Origin: Mucilaginibacter empetricola
GTDB lineage: Bacteria; Bacteroidota; Bacteroidia; Sphingobacteriales; Sphingobacteriaceae
Assembly: GCF_024808665.1 (NCBI RefSeq)
Contig: NZ_JANUBZ010000002.1
Span: forward strand, 626,017-690,016
Length of the DNA stretch: 64,000 nt
Reading direction: 5' to 3'
Part shown: positions 38,347 through 45,335 of the stretch, piece after piece
Layout of the letters: the number at the start of each line of letters is the position of its first letter
Position numbering within the stretch: position 1 is the first letter of the stretch
Translations under genes and position numbers: made by a program
Notes under the pieces: generated by a model
Told to the model about the DNA's origin: nothing
The model's database searches: none
Seen by the model: the letters and a program-made list of their open reading frames with translations, nothing else

Positions 38347-39642
38347 TTATTTTTTAGCGTAGTTGAATTTTCGGGTTTTAACTTGTTCGCCGGTCAGTTC
38401 GAAGCCAGCCATTACACACCTGAAGCCGATGTAGGAGTGCGCTGCGCCCTGGTCTTCGTAGTTGCGCGTGTCAGTATTAAGCATGTCGCCATTGTCCTTC
38501 CATGATCCTCCTCTGACGACTTTCCGCCGCATCAGCGGCCCATCCTTATCCGTCGCGTCGTAAAGCAGCGCCGGGTTAAGATCGTTCACAAACTGTGAAG
38601 CTGATGGACTGAAAGCATCCAGCGTCCATTCGGATACGTTGCCAGCCATATTGTATAAGCCGAAGGCATTGGGTGTGTAAGAAGTTACCGGCAAGGTAAA
38701 TGTTGAGCCATCCGCTGAATAATCGCCTTCACCTTGTTTAAAGTTCAGGGAGAGCTGCTCCTTGCCGGTCTTCTCGTCAACTGTAGTTAATACCGCCCGT
38801 TGGGTCGAATCGGATGGGTTTTGCTTTGCTTCGGCGGCAAACTGCCATTGCGCTTCGGTCGGGAGGCTGAAGCTTAGCTTAAAGTTTTTGAGATTAGGAT
38901 TGTTCTTAATCAGGAAGCGCATTTGCGTTCCGCGCCAGTCTGCGTATGCACGTGCTTGTTTCCACGTAACACCCACCACTGGGTTATACTGATAAACCTT
39001 GTTGGTAAAATAGTTAGCGTCCATAAAACTTAACTGCGCATTCGGAAAGTCGGCCGACCAAACTGCCTCGTGAGGGTAAACGCCAATGCTATCCATAACC
39101 GATTCACTGTTCTTTACGCCATCCATACGGACATAGTAAAAGCGATATACCAGCAATGCCGGGTTGGGCCTGCGTTCGCCGTTGATCATCATCATCATGG
39201 GCGCCAGCTTTTCTTTTACTTCCGGCGGAGCTTTTTTCCAGAGCGGTGAAATCTTGTCCACCTTGCTCCAGTCAATAAGGCGGCTCTCTTTGTTTTCGGG
39301 CCCTACGGTTGCGCCGGTAGCCGGTAGGAAAAATGAATCATCATGCAGGTAGTCGGTAATCGCCACTGAATCGGCAACCCAGTTTACAAAGGCCTGGTAT
39401 TGCTTGTTGGTAACCTCTGTTTTGTCGATAAAGAATGCGCTTACGCTGACCTTACGTTGACTGGCTTTATCATCATTCAGCATTTTATACAGAAAAGTAC
39501 CTGAAGGGATATACACCATACCCGCCGGCGGGATTAGGCGGTTTACGGCAACAGCGCGTGTTTTAGGCGTGTTGTATAAGCTGGGTTTGCAGGCACTGAG
39601 CAGCAGCAACAGTAATCCTGTGATTTTGATTGACGATCTCAT
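38347..39642 (-). CDS. gldK: Type IX secretion/gliding lipoprotein GldK
   Basis: A 431-residue lipoprotein (lipobox LLLSAC, C18) with a formylglycine-generating-enzyme-like (FGE-sulfatase) fold: 'MVYIPSGTFLYKM', 'FFIDKTEVTNKQYQAFVNWV', 'FSLPTEAQWQFAA', 'YNMAGNVSEWTLDAF' and 'RKVVRGGSWKDNGDMLNTDTR...YIGFRCVM'. GldK is the outer-membrane-anchored half of the GldK/GldN ring. It is the first gene of the leftward operon gldK-gldN-barrel-gldL-gldM; its promoter should lie in 39643-39900. Confidence 0.94.
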   Translation of the reverse strand: MRSSIKITGLLLLLLSACKPSLYNTPKTRAVAVNRLIPPAGMVYIPSGTFLYKMLNDDKASQRKVSVSAFFIDKTEVTNKQYQAFVNWVADSVAITDYLHDDSFFLPATGATVGPENKESRLIDWSKVDKISPLWKKAPPEVKEKLAPMMMMINGERRPNPALLVYRFYYVRMDGVKNSESVMDSIGVYPHEAVWSADFPNAQLSFMDANYFTNKVYQYNPVVGVTWKQARAYADWRGTQMRFLIKNNPNLKNFKLSFSLPTEAQWQFAAEAKQNPSDSTQRAVLTTVDEKTGKEQLSLNFKQGEGDYSADGSTFTLPVTSYTPNAFGLYNMAGNVSEWTLDAFSPSASQFVNDLNPALLYDATDKDGPLMRRKVVRGGSWKDNGDMLNTDTRNYEDQGAAHSYIGFRCVMAGFELTGEQVKTRKFNYAKK

Positions 39643-39918
39643 TTGACTTTTTTTTACAAATAATTAAGAGTCGATGTGATGTCATTCTTTTGCGTTTTTT
39701 ATTTGATTTAAACTATGAATCAAAACTGCGGGTATATTTACCAGAGCACTACAATTTATCGTTGAACGGATAGTTTTTGTCGATTAATGAGAAAAAAGGG
39801 GGATTTTGTATCAAAAATTGCCCCAAATACAATTGTTTGTGTCCTGGGCTTGATTGTATAAAGCCGCCATATCGTTCATAGATGCAAAATATCGTGTCTC
39901 CACAAAGCTAAAACCTCA

Positions 39919-39951
39919 TTCATCCACACAAAAAGCCCGTTCGCCGATAAA
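39919..39951. promoter_or_regulatory. LytTR-type operator, site 1
   Basis: Half-sites TTCATCCACACA (39919) and TTCGCCGATAAA (39940) are direct repeats with a 21-bp step, two helical turns. The layout matches the paired imperfect direct repeats bound by LytTR-domain regulators. It aligns without gaps with three other sites at 42161, 49332 and 50493, and with the last it shares the run CACAAAAAGCCCGTT. Confidence 0.65.
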
Positions 39952-39998
39952 TCGTTGCCGGGCAATACAATAAGCCTCAACTTTACACTGTGTTTATC

Positions 39999-40142
39999 AT
40001 GAGGATAAGTGATTTGTTTAATTTTTCTTTGTTGAGCGCCCGGAAAAAATCCGGGCGTTTTTTTGAATTTAACAGAGTATTTAAGACCCTTATATTAAAA
40101 TCCCCCTTTCAAAAGTTACTTTTGAAATTAAATACGCTGTAA
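39999..40142 (+). CDS. Possible 47-residue leader peptide coupled to the kinase gene
   Basis: An ATG at 39999 opens a frame of 47 codons. It runs through the terminator-like hairpin and ends at TAA 40140-40142, overlapping the kinase ATG as TAATG. The product is basic (MRISDLFNFS...LLLKLNTL). An arrangement in which translation crosses a hairpin and ends at the next start is what a leader peptide with attenuation would look like. An open frame this short could also be chance, and no homology is recognised. Confidence 0.3.
   Translation: MRISDLFNFSLLSARKKSGRFFEFNRVFKTLILKSPFQKLLLKLNTL
40036..40064 (+). terminator. Terminator-like hairpin upstream of the kinase gene (possible attenuator)
   Basis: Perfect 8-bp GC-rich stem CGCCCGGA / TCCGGGCG with a 6-base loop and a run of seven T points rightward. 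The nearest gene on the left is gldK, which reads leftward, so the hairpin can only end a short transcript started after the LytTR site at 39919. Confidence 0.7.
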
Positions 40143-41314
40143 TGCAACGATCAAGGGCGACAACTATATTTATTCATGCAGCCGGCTGGCTGGTTTTCCT
40201 CGTTTTCCCCCTGTTGTTCATGAACAAAACCCAGGAGAGCAGCAGCAATTCCTGGTATGTGGTGCTCTCGCCATTCTATTGGCTTTTTTGCCTTACCTAT
40301 ATTTCGCTATTCTACCTAAATGCCCGGTACCTGGTGCCAAAACTTGTTTTCAGGAAAAAGTATTTCAGGTATGGAATTATAATTTTGGTATTGTCGGGAT
40401 GCGTTTATTATTTGCAGCCTTTTGATAACCTTTTGTTACATAACCTGGCAAAGGGGCATACTGCAACTACAGGGCAAGCTGCTTTGCCGGAGCACAGCTT
40501 TGCCGACAGCGATTTAGCAGGAATTAAAGGCCTGCCCTTCGGCCCGCTGCCCCACCAGAATTTGCGCATGGAAGATCCCCATCTTAAACCCTCTAACACA
40601 GTGATATTGATACATCAATCGGGCAATATCGATCTGGTAGCGCTATTTATATTTATTATCGTTATCGGTTTAAGCATTGCTGTCAGCACGGTGCAGAAGT
40701 GGCAGTTTACCGAACAAATGGTAATGAAGGCCCAGGCGGAGAAAGCGCATGCCGAGCTTTCGTTTTTAAAAGCGCAGATCAACCCGCATTTTTTGTTTAA
40801 TACGCTTAATAATATTTATGCGCTTTCTGTTACACAAAGCGGGAAAACACCCGAGAGCATTATGAAACTGTCGAACATTATGCGCTATGTAACTGACGAG
40901 GTTGCCGAAGATCTGGTGCCGCTGCAAAGTGAGATAGATTGCATCAATGATTATATCGACCTGCAAAAACTCCGCATCGGCAAAACCACCAGGCTGGAAG
41001 TGGAATATTCCGGCGAGGTTAAAAACCAAAGGATAGCGCCGTTGGTATTAATGACCTTTGTTGAGAATGTGTTCAAATACGGCATCAGTAAACATAAAAC
41101 CGCAACTATCACCGTAAAACTAAACATCGGGGATAACAGGTTGCTGTTTTTTTGCCAGAATGTTATTTTTCCGCATGCGGCTGCCAGCAAACGGCGAGGT
41201 ATCGGTATATCCAACACCCGGCAACGGCTACAACACATGTACCCCGGCAAACACCGGCTGGAAATTAGTACGGACAATGATTTGTTTACCGTGAATTTGG
41301 AAATTGATTATTAA
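40142..41314 (+). CDS. LytS/YpdA-type membrane sensor histidine kinase
   Basis: A 390-residue histidine kinase with four predicted membrane helices (about 10-27, 40-60, 76-94, 165-184) and no large periplasmic sensor. The cytoplasmic part is of the LytS/His_kinase type: 'LSFLKAQINPHFLFNTLNNIYAL' with phospho-acceptor H216, then a short HATPase domain ('PLVLMTFVENVFKYGIS', 'GIGISNTRQRL'). It phosphorylates the LytTR regulator encoded next, whose start lies 11 bases after its stop. A direct-repeat site upstream suggests autoregulation. Confidence 0.92.
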   Translation: MQRSRATTIFIHAAGWLVFLVFPLLFMNKTQESSSNSWYVVLSPFYWLFCLTYISLFYLNARYLVPKLVFRKKYFRYGIIILVLSGCVYYLQPFDNLLLHNLAKGHTATTGQAALPEHSFADSDLAGIKGLPFGPLPHQNLRMEDPHLKPSNTVILIHQSGNIDLVALFIFIIVIGLSIAVSTVQKWQFTEQMVMKAQAEKAHAELSFLKAQINPHFLFNTLNNIYALSVTQSGKTPESIMKLSNIMRYVTDEVAEDLVPLQSEIDCINDYIDLQKLRIGKTTRLEVEYSGEVKNQRIAPLVLMTFVENVFKYGISKHKTATITVKLNIGDNRLLFFCQNVIFPHAAASKRRGIGISNTRQRLQHMYPGKHRLEISTDNDLFTVNLEIDY

Positions 41315-41324
41315 CACAAACATT

Positions 41325-42020
41325 ATGCAATTAAAATGTATCGCGATAGATGACGAGCCGCTGGCGCTGGAGATTATGCAGCGGCATATTGCCGAATTTA
41401 CGGCCTTAAAACTAATGCATGTTTTTGAGGATGCCATATCGGCAGCAGAATACCTGAAACAACATCCAGTTGACCTGTTGTTTATTGATATTGATATGCC
41501 CGATATTACCGGCATCGATTTGGTACGTTCCCTTACTGATAGGCCCATGGTGATATTTACCACCGCCTATAAAAAATTCGCTTACGAGGGCTTTGAACTG
41601 GAAGCACTGGATTACCTGTTGAAGCCGATCACTATTGAACGTTTTTCTGCAGCCGTAAACAAGGCGGTTGATTATGTCAAATACAGACAATCGGAACGCA
41701 GTGATGCGGATGAAAGTATTTATGTGCATTCGGAATACAGGATGATCAAGATTAATATTAAAGAAATTGAGTACATTGAAAGCATGCAGGACTATATCAA
41801 AATCTACCTCTGCGGCGTGGAAAAACCAGTGCTTACGCTATTGCCGATGAAATCAGCCCTCGAAAAATTGCCTGCCGGTCAGTTTGCGCGCATTCACCGC
41901 AGCTATATTGTTGCGCGAAAACATGTCCGGTCCATCCACAATCGCAAGGTGCAGCTTAAAAGTATCGAATTACCTGTAGGAAATAATTACACCGACTTTA
42001 TAAAAAGTTGGTCGAAGTGA
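41325..42020 (+). CDS. LytTR-family response regulator
   Basis: A 231-residue response regulator from the ATG at 41325 (an in-frame TTG at 41304 would overlap the kinase gene). The receiver domain has the acidic pocket DDE (9-11), phospho-acceptor D55 in LLFIDIDMPD, and K in LLKPIT. The C-terminal LytTR domain (about 140-231; 'YRMIKINIKEIEYIESMQDYIKIY', 'FARIHRSYIVARKHV', 'VGNNYTDFIKSW') binds paired direct repeats. Four such sites occur in this block (39919, 42161, 49332, 50493), making it the probable controller of all the genes up to about 51.9 kb. Confidence 0.94.
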   Translation: MQLKCIAIDDEPLALEIMQRHIAEFTALKLMHVFEDAISAAEYLKQHPVDLLFIDIDMPDITGIDLVRSLTDRPMVIFTTAYKKFAYEGFELEALDYLLKPITIERFSAAVNKAVDYVKYRQSERSDADESIYVHSEYRMIKINIKEIEYIESMQDYIKIYLCGVEKPVLTLLPMKSALEKLPAGQFARIHRSYIVARKHVRSIHNRKVQLKSIELPVGNNYTDFIKSWSK

Positions 42021-42160
42021 TGATTTTATAACTTGCCGTCAAATCAAGCCGAATTCATTATAAACGAACACCCGGTCACCAACATATCTCAGCGGATTAT
42101 CTTTATCGCGGTGAGCCGAAATAAGCGCGGCCTGACCCCGGAGTTGTATCGGATGATCCA

Positions 42161-42193
42161 TTCATCGGCACAATCCACTCATTCACCGACACA
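42161..42193. promoter_or_regulatory. LytTR-type operator, site 2
   Basis: The clearest copy: TTCATCGGCACA (42161) and TTCACCGACACA (42182) are 10/12 identical direct repeats, 21 bp apart. It lies 55 bases before the receiver-protein gene that begins the PqqD/ATP-grasp operon. Confidence 0.75.
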
Positions 42194-42248
42194 TCCTTCG
42201 TACTATCAACTAAATGCCTGAATTTTAAATAACATTAAATTTCAACCT

Positions 42249-42626
42249 ATGGGACTGGTACAAAGACAAAAAAGGATATTGGTTTTAGATAACGGCGGCT
42301 GCATGCTACCGGTTATTGAAGAAATAATGGCTTATGGCGATTTTGATATGCACGTGATGTATGATCCTGATTATATTACCTACCGTGCAAAAGAGCTCAA
42401 GCCAGATCTCATTATTTTGGATTACCTGTTGGTAAACAATGATTGCGCACTGGTTTGCCAGGATCTGAGGGAAGAAAAAGAGTTGCATCAGATCCCCATT
42501 ATTGTAGTGGCAAGATACATCACCAAAAAGATCCGTTCCGAGTCTTATAAATGCGATGCATTATTTGTCAATACGCTGGATATGGATGTACTGGCTCCGC
42601 GCATCAACTATTTGATAGCTTCTTGA
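42249..42626 (+). CDS. Receiver-only (CheY-like) protein with degenerate active site
   Basis: A 125-residue stand-alone receiver fold ('KRILVLDNGGCMLPVIEEIM', 'LKPDLIILDYLLVNNDCALVCQDLR', 'IPIIVVARYI', 'DALFVNTLDMDVLAPRINYLI'). The phospho-acceptor-like Asp is present in LIILDYLL. The usual acidic pair is reduced to a single D (VLDNGG), and the conserved Lys-Pro after strand 5 is replaced by N-T. It may therefore work without phosphorylation as a protein-interaction switch. It is the first gene after operator 2 and is 16 bases before the PqqD-like gene. Confidence 0.75.
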   Translation: MGLVQRQKRILVLDNGGCMLPVIEEIMAYGDFDMHVMYDPDYITYRAKELKPDLIILDYLLVNNDCALVCQDLREEKELHQIPIIVVARYITKKIRSESYKCDALFVNTLDMDVLAPRINYLIAS

Positions 42627-42642
42627 AGTATCGTGTAATTTT

Positions 42643-42909
42643 ATGATATTTGGCTTGGACCATAAAATGAATATAAAAAAGAATATAGCGATGAGCGAGA
42701 ATGGGTTTATTTTTAACCCAGCCACTGGAGATTCTTTTTCTGCTAACAGAATGGCTTCGTTTATCCTGGCCGCATTAAGGTCTGGAAAAAGCGAGGCTGA
42801 AATAAAAACGGATATTATTGAAAATTACGAGGTTAACCCTGAGCAGGTGAACCGAGATTGGGACGATTATGTGATACAGCTGCGTGCTGCTAACCTGCTC
42901 GAGGCTTAA
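42643..42909 (+). CDS. PqqD-like small protein
   Basis: An 88-residue protein resembling the PqqD family, whose winged-helix-like fold binds precursor peptides and hands them to modifying enzymes. Visible pattern: 'NIAMSENGFIFNPATGDSFSANRMASFILAALRSGKSEAEIKTDIIENYEVNPEQVNRDWDDYVIQLRAANLL', with the beta-hairpin (residues about 17-30), then three helices. The ATG at 42667 is an alternative start that better matches usual PqqD length. Radical-SAM and precursor-peptide genes that usually accompany PqqD are not visible; instead an ATP-grasp enzyme follows at once, so it may present a substrate to that ligase. Confidence 0.75.
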   Translation: MIFGLDHKMNIKKNIAMSENGFIFNPATGDSFSANRMASFILAALRSGKSEAEIKTDIIENYEVNPEQVNRDWDDYVIQLRAANLLEA

Positions 42910-42919
42910 TAAAACAGCA

Positions 42920-43972
42920 ATGGTAATAGCGATAACCGGTTTAAACGCAAACGATAACCCGGGGCCGGGCGTTGCAGTTGCCAGAGCCCTTAAGCAGGCA
43001 TTGGGCCACGATTTGAGGATTGTTGCGCTATGCTATGAGGCGCTTGAACCGGGTATTTATATGCCAGATTTGATAGACGTAGCATATCTGATTCCCTATC
43101 CCGGTGCAGGCATCGCTGATCTGAAAGAACGGATACAATATATTCATCAACGGGAAAATATTAACATCGTCATTCCAAACTTTGACTCTGAACTGTATAA
43201 TTTTATAAAAATAACGCCCTGGCTTCAGGATTTGGGCATCAACGCCTTACTGCCGTCGCATAAGCAATTGGCCGAACGCGATAAAGAAAACCTGGCCGAT
43301 TTTGGCAAAAAATATGGATTTGTCATCCCCTCCGATCATAAAATACACACGCTTGCTGATTTGGATAAGGCGATCGAAGAGCTTTGTTTTCCACTGGTAA
43401 TAAAAGGGAAATTTTACGAAGCTGAAATTTGTTATACCCGGGATACGGCCCTGAAGGCTTTCCACCATTTTAATGCGCGGTGGGGTTTACCGGTAATTGC
43501 ACAGCAATTTATTAAAGGCACCGAGATTAATATTGCCGGCTTAGGGGATGGCAAAGGGAATGCTATAAGCATTATACCGATGCGCAAACTGTATATTACC
43601 GACAAAGGTAAAGCCTGGGCAGGTGTAACCATTGAAGGTGCCGAACTGCTGGAGCTGGCGCGCAGGTTTGTTGCAGCAACCAAATGGCCGGGCGGCTTTG
43701 AGCTGGAAGTAATGCGCGATGCCGATGGCAAACTTTTCATACTCGAAATAAACCCGCGTTTTCCTGCGTGGGTATACCTAACGGCAGGAGCGGGGCAAAA
43801 TCAACCGGCGGCATTGGTGAAAATGATAATGGGAGAAGAAATAACGCCTTTTGGCGATTATGCTGTCGGGAAAATGTTTGTCCGCTATTCATGGGATGAA
43901 TTGGTCGACCTGGCCGATTTTCAGCAATTTTCGGCCTTTGGCCAATTAAGTTTAGACAAAGTGATTGTATGA
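42920..43972 (+). CDS. ATP-grasp family ligase
   Basis: A 350-residue cytoplasmic enzyme starting at the ATG at 42920; the open frame extends left to 42884 but would overlap the PqqD-like gene. The pattern is the carbamoyl-phosphate-synthase/biotin-carboxylase type ATP-grasp: N-terminal Rossmann-like part ('VIAITGLNANDNPGPGVAVARAL'), ATP-binding middle ('CFPLVIKGKFYEA', 'VIAQQFIKGTEINI'), and the metal-binding 'GGFELEVMRDADGKLFILEINPRFP'. These enzymes join a carboxylate to an amine or thiol with ATP. Substrate unknown. The stop overlaps the decarboxylase start as ATGA, so the two are translationally coupled. Confidence 0.85.
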   Translation: MVIAITGLNANDNPGPGVAVARALKQALGHDLRIVALCYEALEPGIYMPDLIDVAYLIPYPGAGIADLKERIQYIHQRENINIVIPNFDSELYNFIKITPWLQDLGINALLPSHKQLAERDKENLADFGKKYGFVIPSDHKIHTLADLDKAIEELCFPLVIKGKFYEAEICYTRDTALKAFHHFNARWGLPVIAQQFIKGTEINIAGLGDGKGNAISIIPMRKLYITDKGKAWAGVTIEGAELLELARRFVAATKWPGGFELEVMRDADGKLFILEINPRFPAWVYLTAGAGQNQPAALVKMIMGEEITPFGDYAVGKMFVRYSWDELVDLADFQQFSAFGQLSLDKVIV

Positions 43973-45330
43973 AACCCGGCGAAAAATTAAAATATGAGCG
44001 GCCTTACCTTAAAAAACTTAACGCCGGGATGATGAATAAGTTCGGCACCCCAGGTACTGTTAAGGTAACTAAAGAGATTGAAGGTGTTGCTGTACGCGAT
44101 CTGCTCGAGCAATATGGCTCACCTTTATTTGTGCTCTCCGAAAAACAGATCCGCCGCAATTACCAGTCGGCGGTAAGGGCTTTTCAAACCCGCTATCCCT
44201 CTGTGCAGTTTGCGTGGAGCTATAAAACTAATTACCTGAATGCTGTTTGCAATATTTTTCATCAGGAAGGGAGCTGGGCCGAAGTGGTGTCGGGGTTTGA
44301 GTACCGTAAAGCACTTGGTAATGGCGTAAAAGGCGATCACATTATTTTTAATGGACCCGGCAAGCACAAAAAAGATATTTTGCTAGCTGTGGAGAATGAC
44401 TCGTTGCTGCATATCGATAACCTTGATGAATTATACCTGGTGCTGGAAATATGTGATGCAACCGGCAAAAAACCGCGTGTTGCCATCAGAGTAAATATGG
44501 ATACCGGCGTTTACCCGCTGTGGGACCGCTTTGGTTTTAATTACGAAAATAACGATGCCTGGAATGTGCTGAATAAAATAGTCAGCTCGGGCAAAATGCA
44601 GTTGGTGGGTTTGCATTGCCATATCGGTACATTTATGTTATCAGTACAAGCCTACCGCATAGCTGCCGCAAAAATGTGCGACCTGGCCATGCGCTGTAAT
44701 AAAATATTAAATAACCCTATCAGGTATATCGATATGGGCGGCGGCCTTCCATCAACCAATACTTTAAAAGGCGCTTACCTGCCGGGTGTTGATACAGTGC
44801 CTTCTGTTGATGATTTTGCAGAGGCTATAACTTCTGCCATACTCGATTATGGTTTTAAGCAGGATGAGCTACCCATGCTGGTGATGGAATGCGGCAGGGT
44901 ATTGATAGATGATGCCGGCTACCTGCTGGGTACAATTTTGGCAAATAAACGCTTAAGCGATGGCCGGCAGTCTGCGGTGGTTGATTTTGGGGTAAACACG
45001 CTGTTTACTTCCTTTTGGTACGATCATACTATAACACCCGCACAGGAAACCAATGCTCCTGTTGAAAATATGGCCATTTACGGACCGCTTTGCATGAATA
45101 TCGACGTTATCCGCGAAAGCGTAAACCTGCCGCTAATGAATGTGGGCGACCAGGTAGTAGTACATAAGGCAGGTGCTTATAACATGACGCAGTGGATGCA
45201 GTTTATCACCAGCCGGCCAGCTATTGTGCTTATTGGCGATAACCGGCAGGTGCATCAGATACGACTGGCCGAAACGTTGGAATACATGGAAATTCCTGAG
45301 ATAGTCCCCGATCATTTAAACCTGAAATAG
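43969..45330 (+). CDS. PLP-dependent decarboxylase, DAP/ornithine decarboxylase (fold III) family
   Basis: A 453-residue fold-type III PLP enzyme. K86 in FAWSYKTNY is the PLP-binding lysine. 'VGLHCHIGTF' (H216/H218), 'YIDMGGGLP' (phosphate loop), 'MECGR', 'GPLCMNID' (C375, partner active-site Cys) and 'AGAYNM' (Y404) follow in the usual order. Family members decarboxylate meso-diaminopimelate, arginine, ornithine or carboxynorspermidine. An N-terminal extension of about 40 residues precedes the barrel. Because it is fused by overlap to an ATP-grasp/PqqD unit, a specialised substrate is more likely than lysine biosynthesis. Confidence 0.85.
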   Translation: MKPGEKLKYERPYLKKLNAGMMNKFGTPGTVKVTKEIEGVAVRDLLEQYGSPLFVLSEKQIRRNYQSAVRAFQTRYPSVQFAWSYKTNYLNAVCNIFHQEGSWAEVVSGFEYRKALGNGVKGDHIIFNGPGKHKKDILLAVENDSLLHIDNLDELYLVLEICDATGKKPRVAIRVNMDTGVYPLWDRFGFNYENNDAWNVLNKIVSSGKMQLVGLHCHIGTFMLSVQAYRIAAAKMCDLAMRCNKILNNPIRYIDMGGGLPSTNTLKGAYLPGVDTVPSVDDFAEAITSAILDYGFKQDELPMLVMECGRVLIDDAGYLLGTILANKRLSDGRQSAVVDFGVNTLFTSFWYDHTITPAQETNAPVENMAIYGPLCMNIDVIRESVNLPLMNVGDQVVVHKAGAYNMTQWMQFITSRPAIVLIGDNRQVHQIRLAETLEYMEIPEIVPDHLNLK

Positions 45331-45335
45331 CGAGA

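Larger units (their letters stand above)
39643..40141. other. Divergent region between gldK and the LytS-type kinase gene
   Basis: Nearly 500 bases. The left part presumably holds the gldK promoter. The right part holds a LytTR-type direct repeat (39919-39951), a possible 47-codon leader ORF (39999-40142) and a rightward terminator-like hairpin (40036-40064) that no upstream gene explains. Confidence 0.55.

Noticed and set aside
42033..42221. 62-codon frame between the LytTR regulator and the receiver protein
   Set aside because: No protein-like pattern, and it spans the direct-repeat operator.
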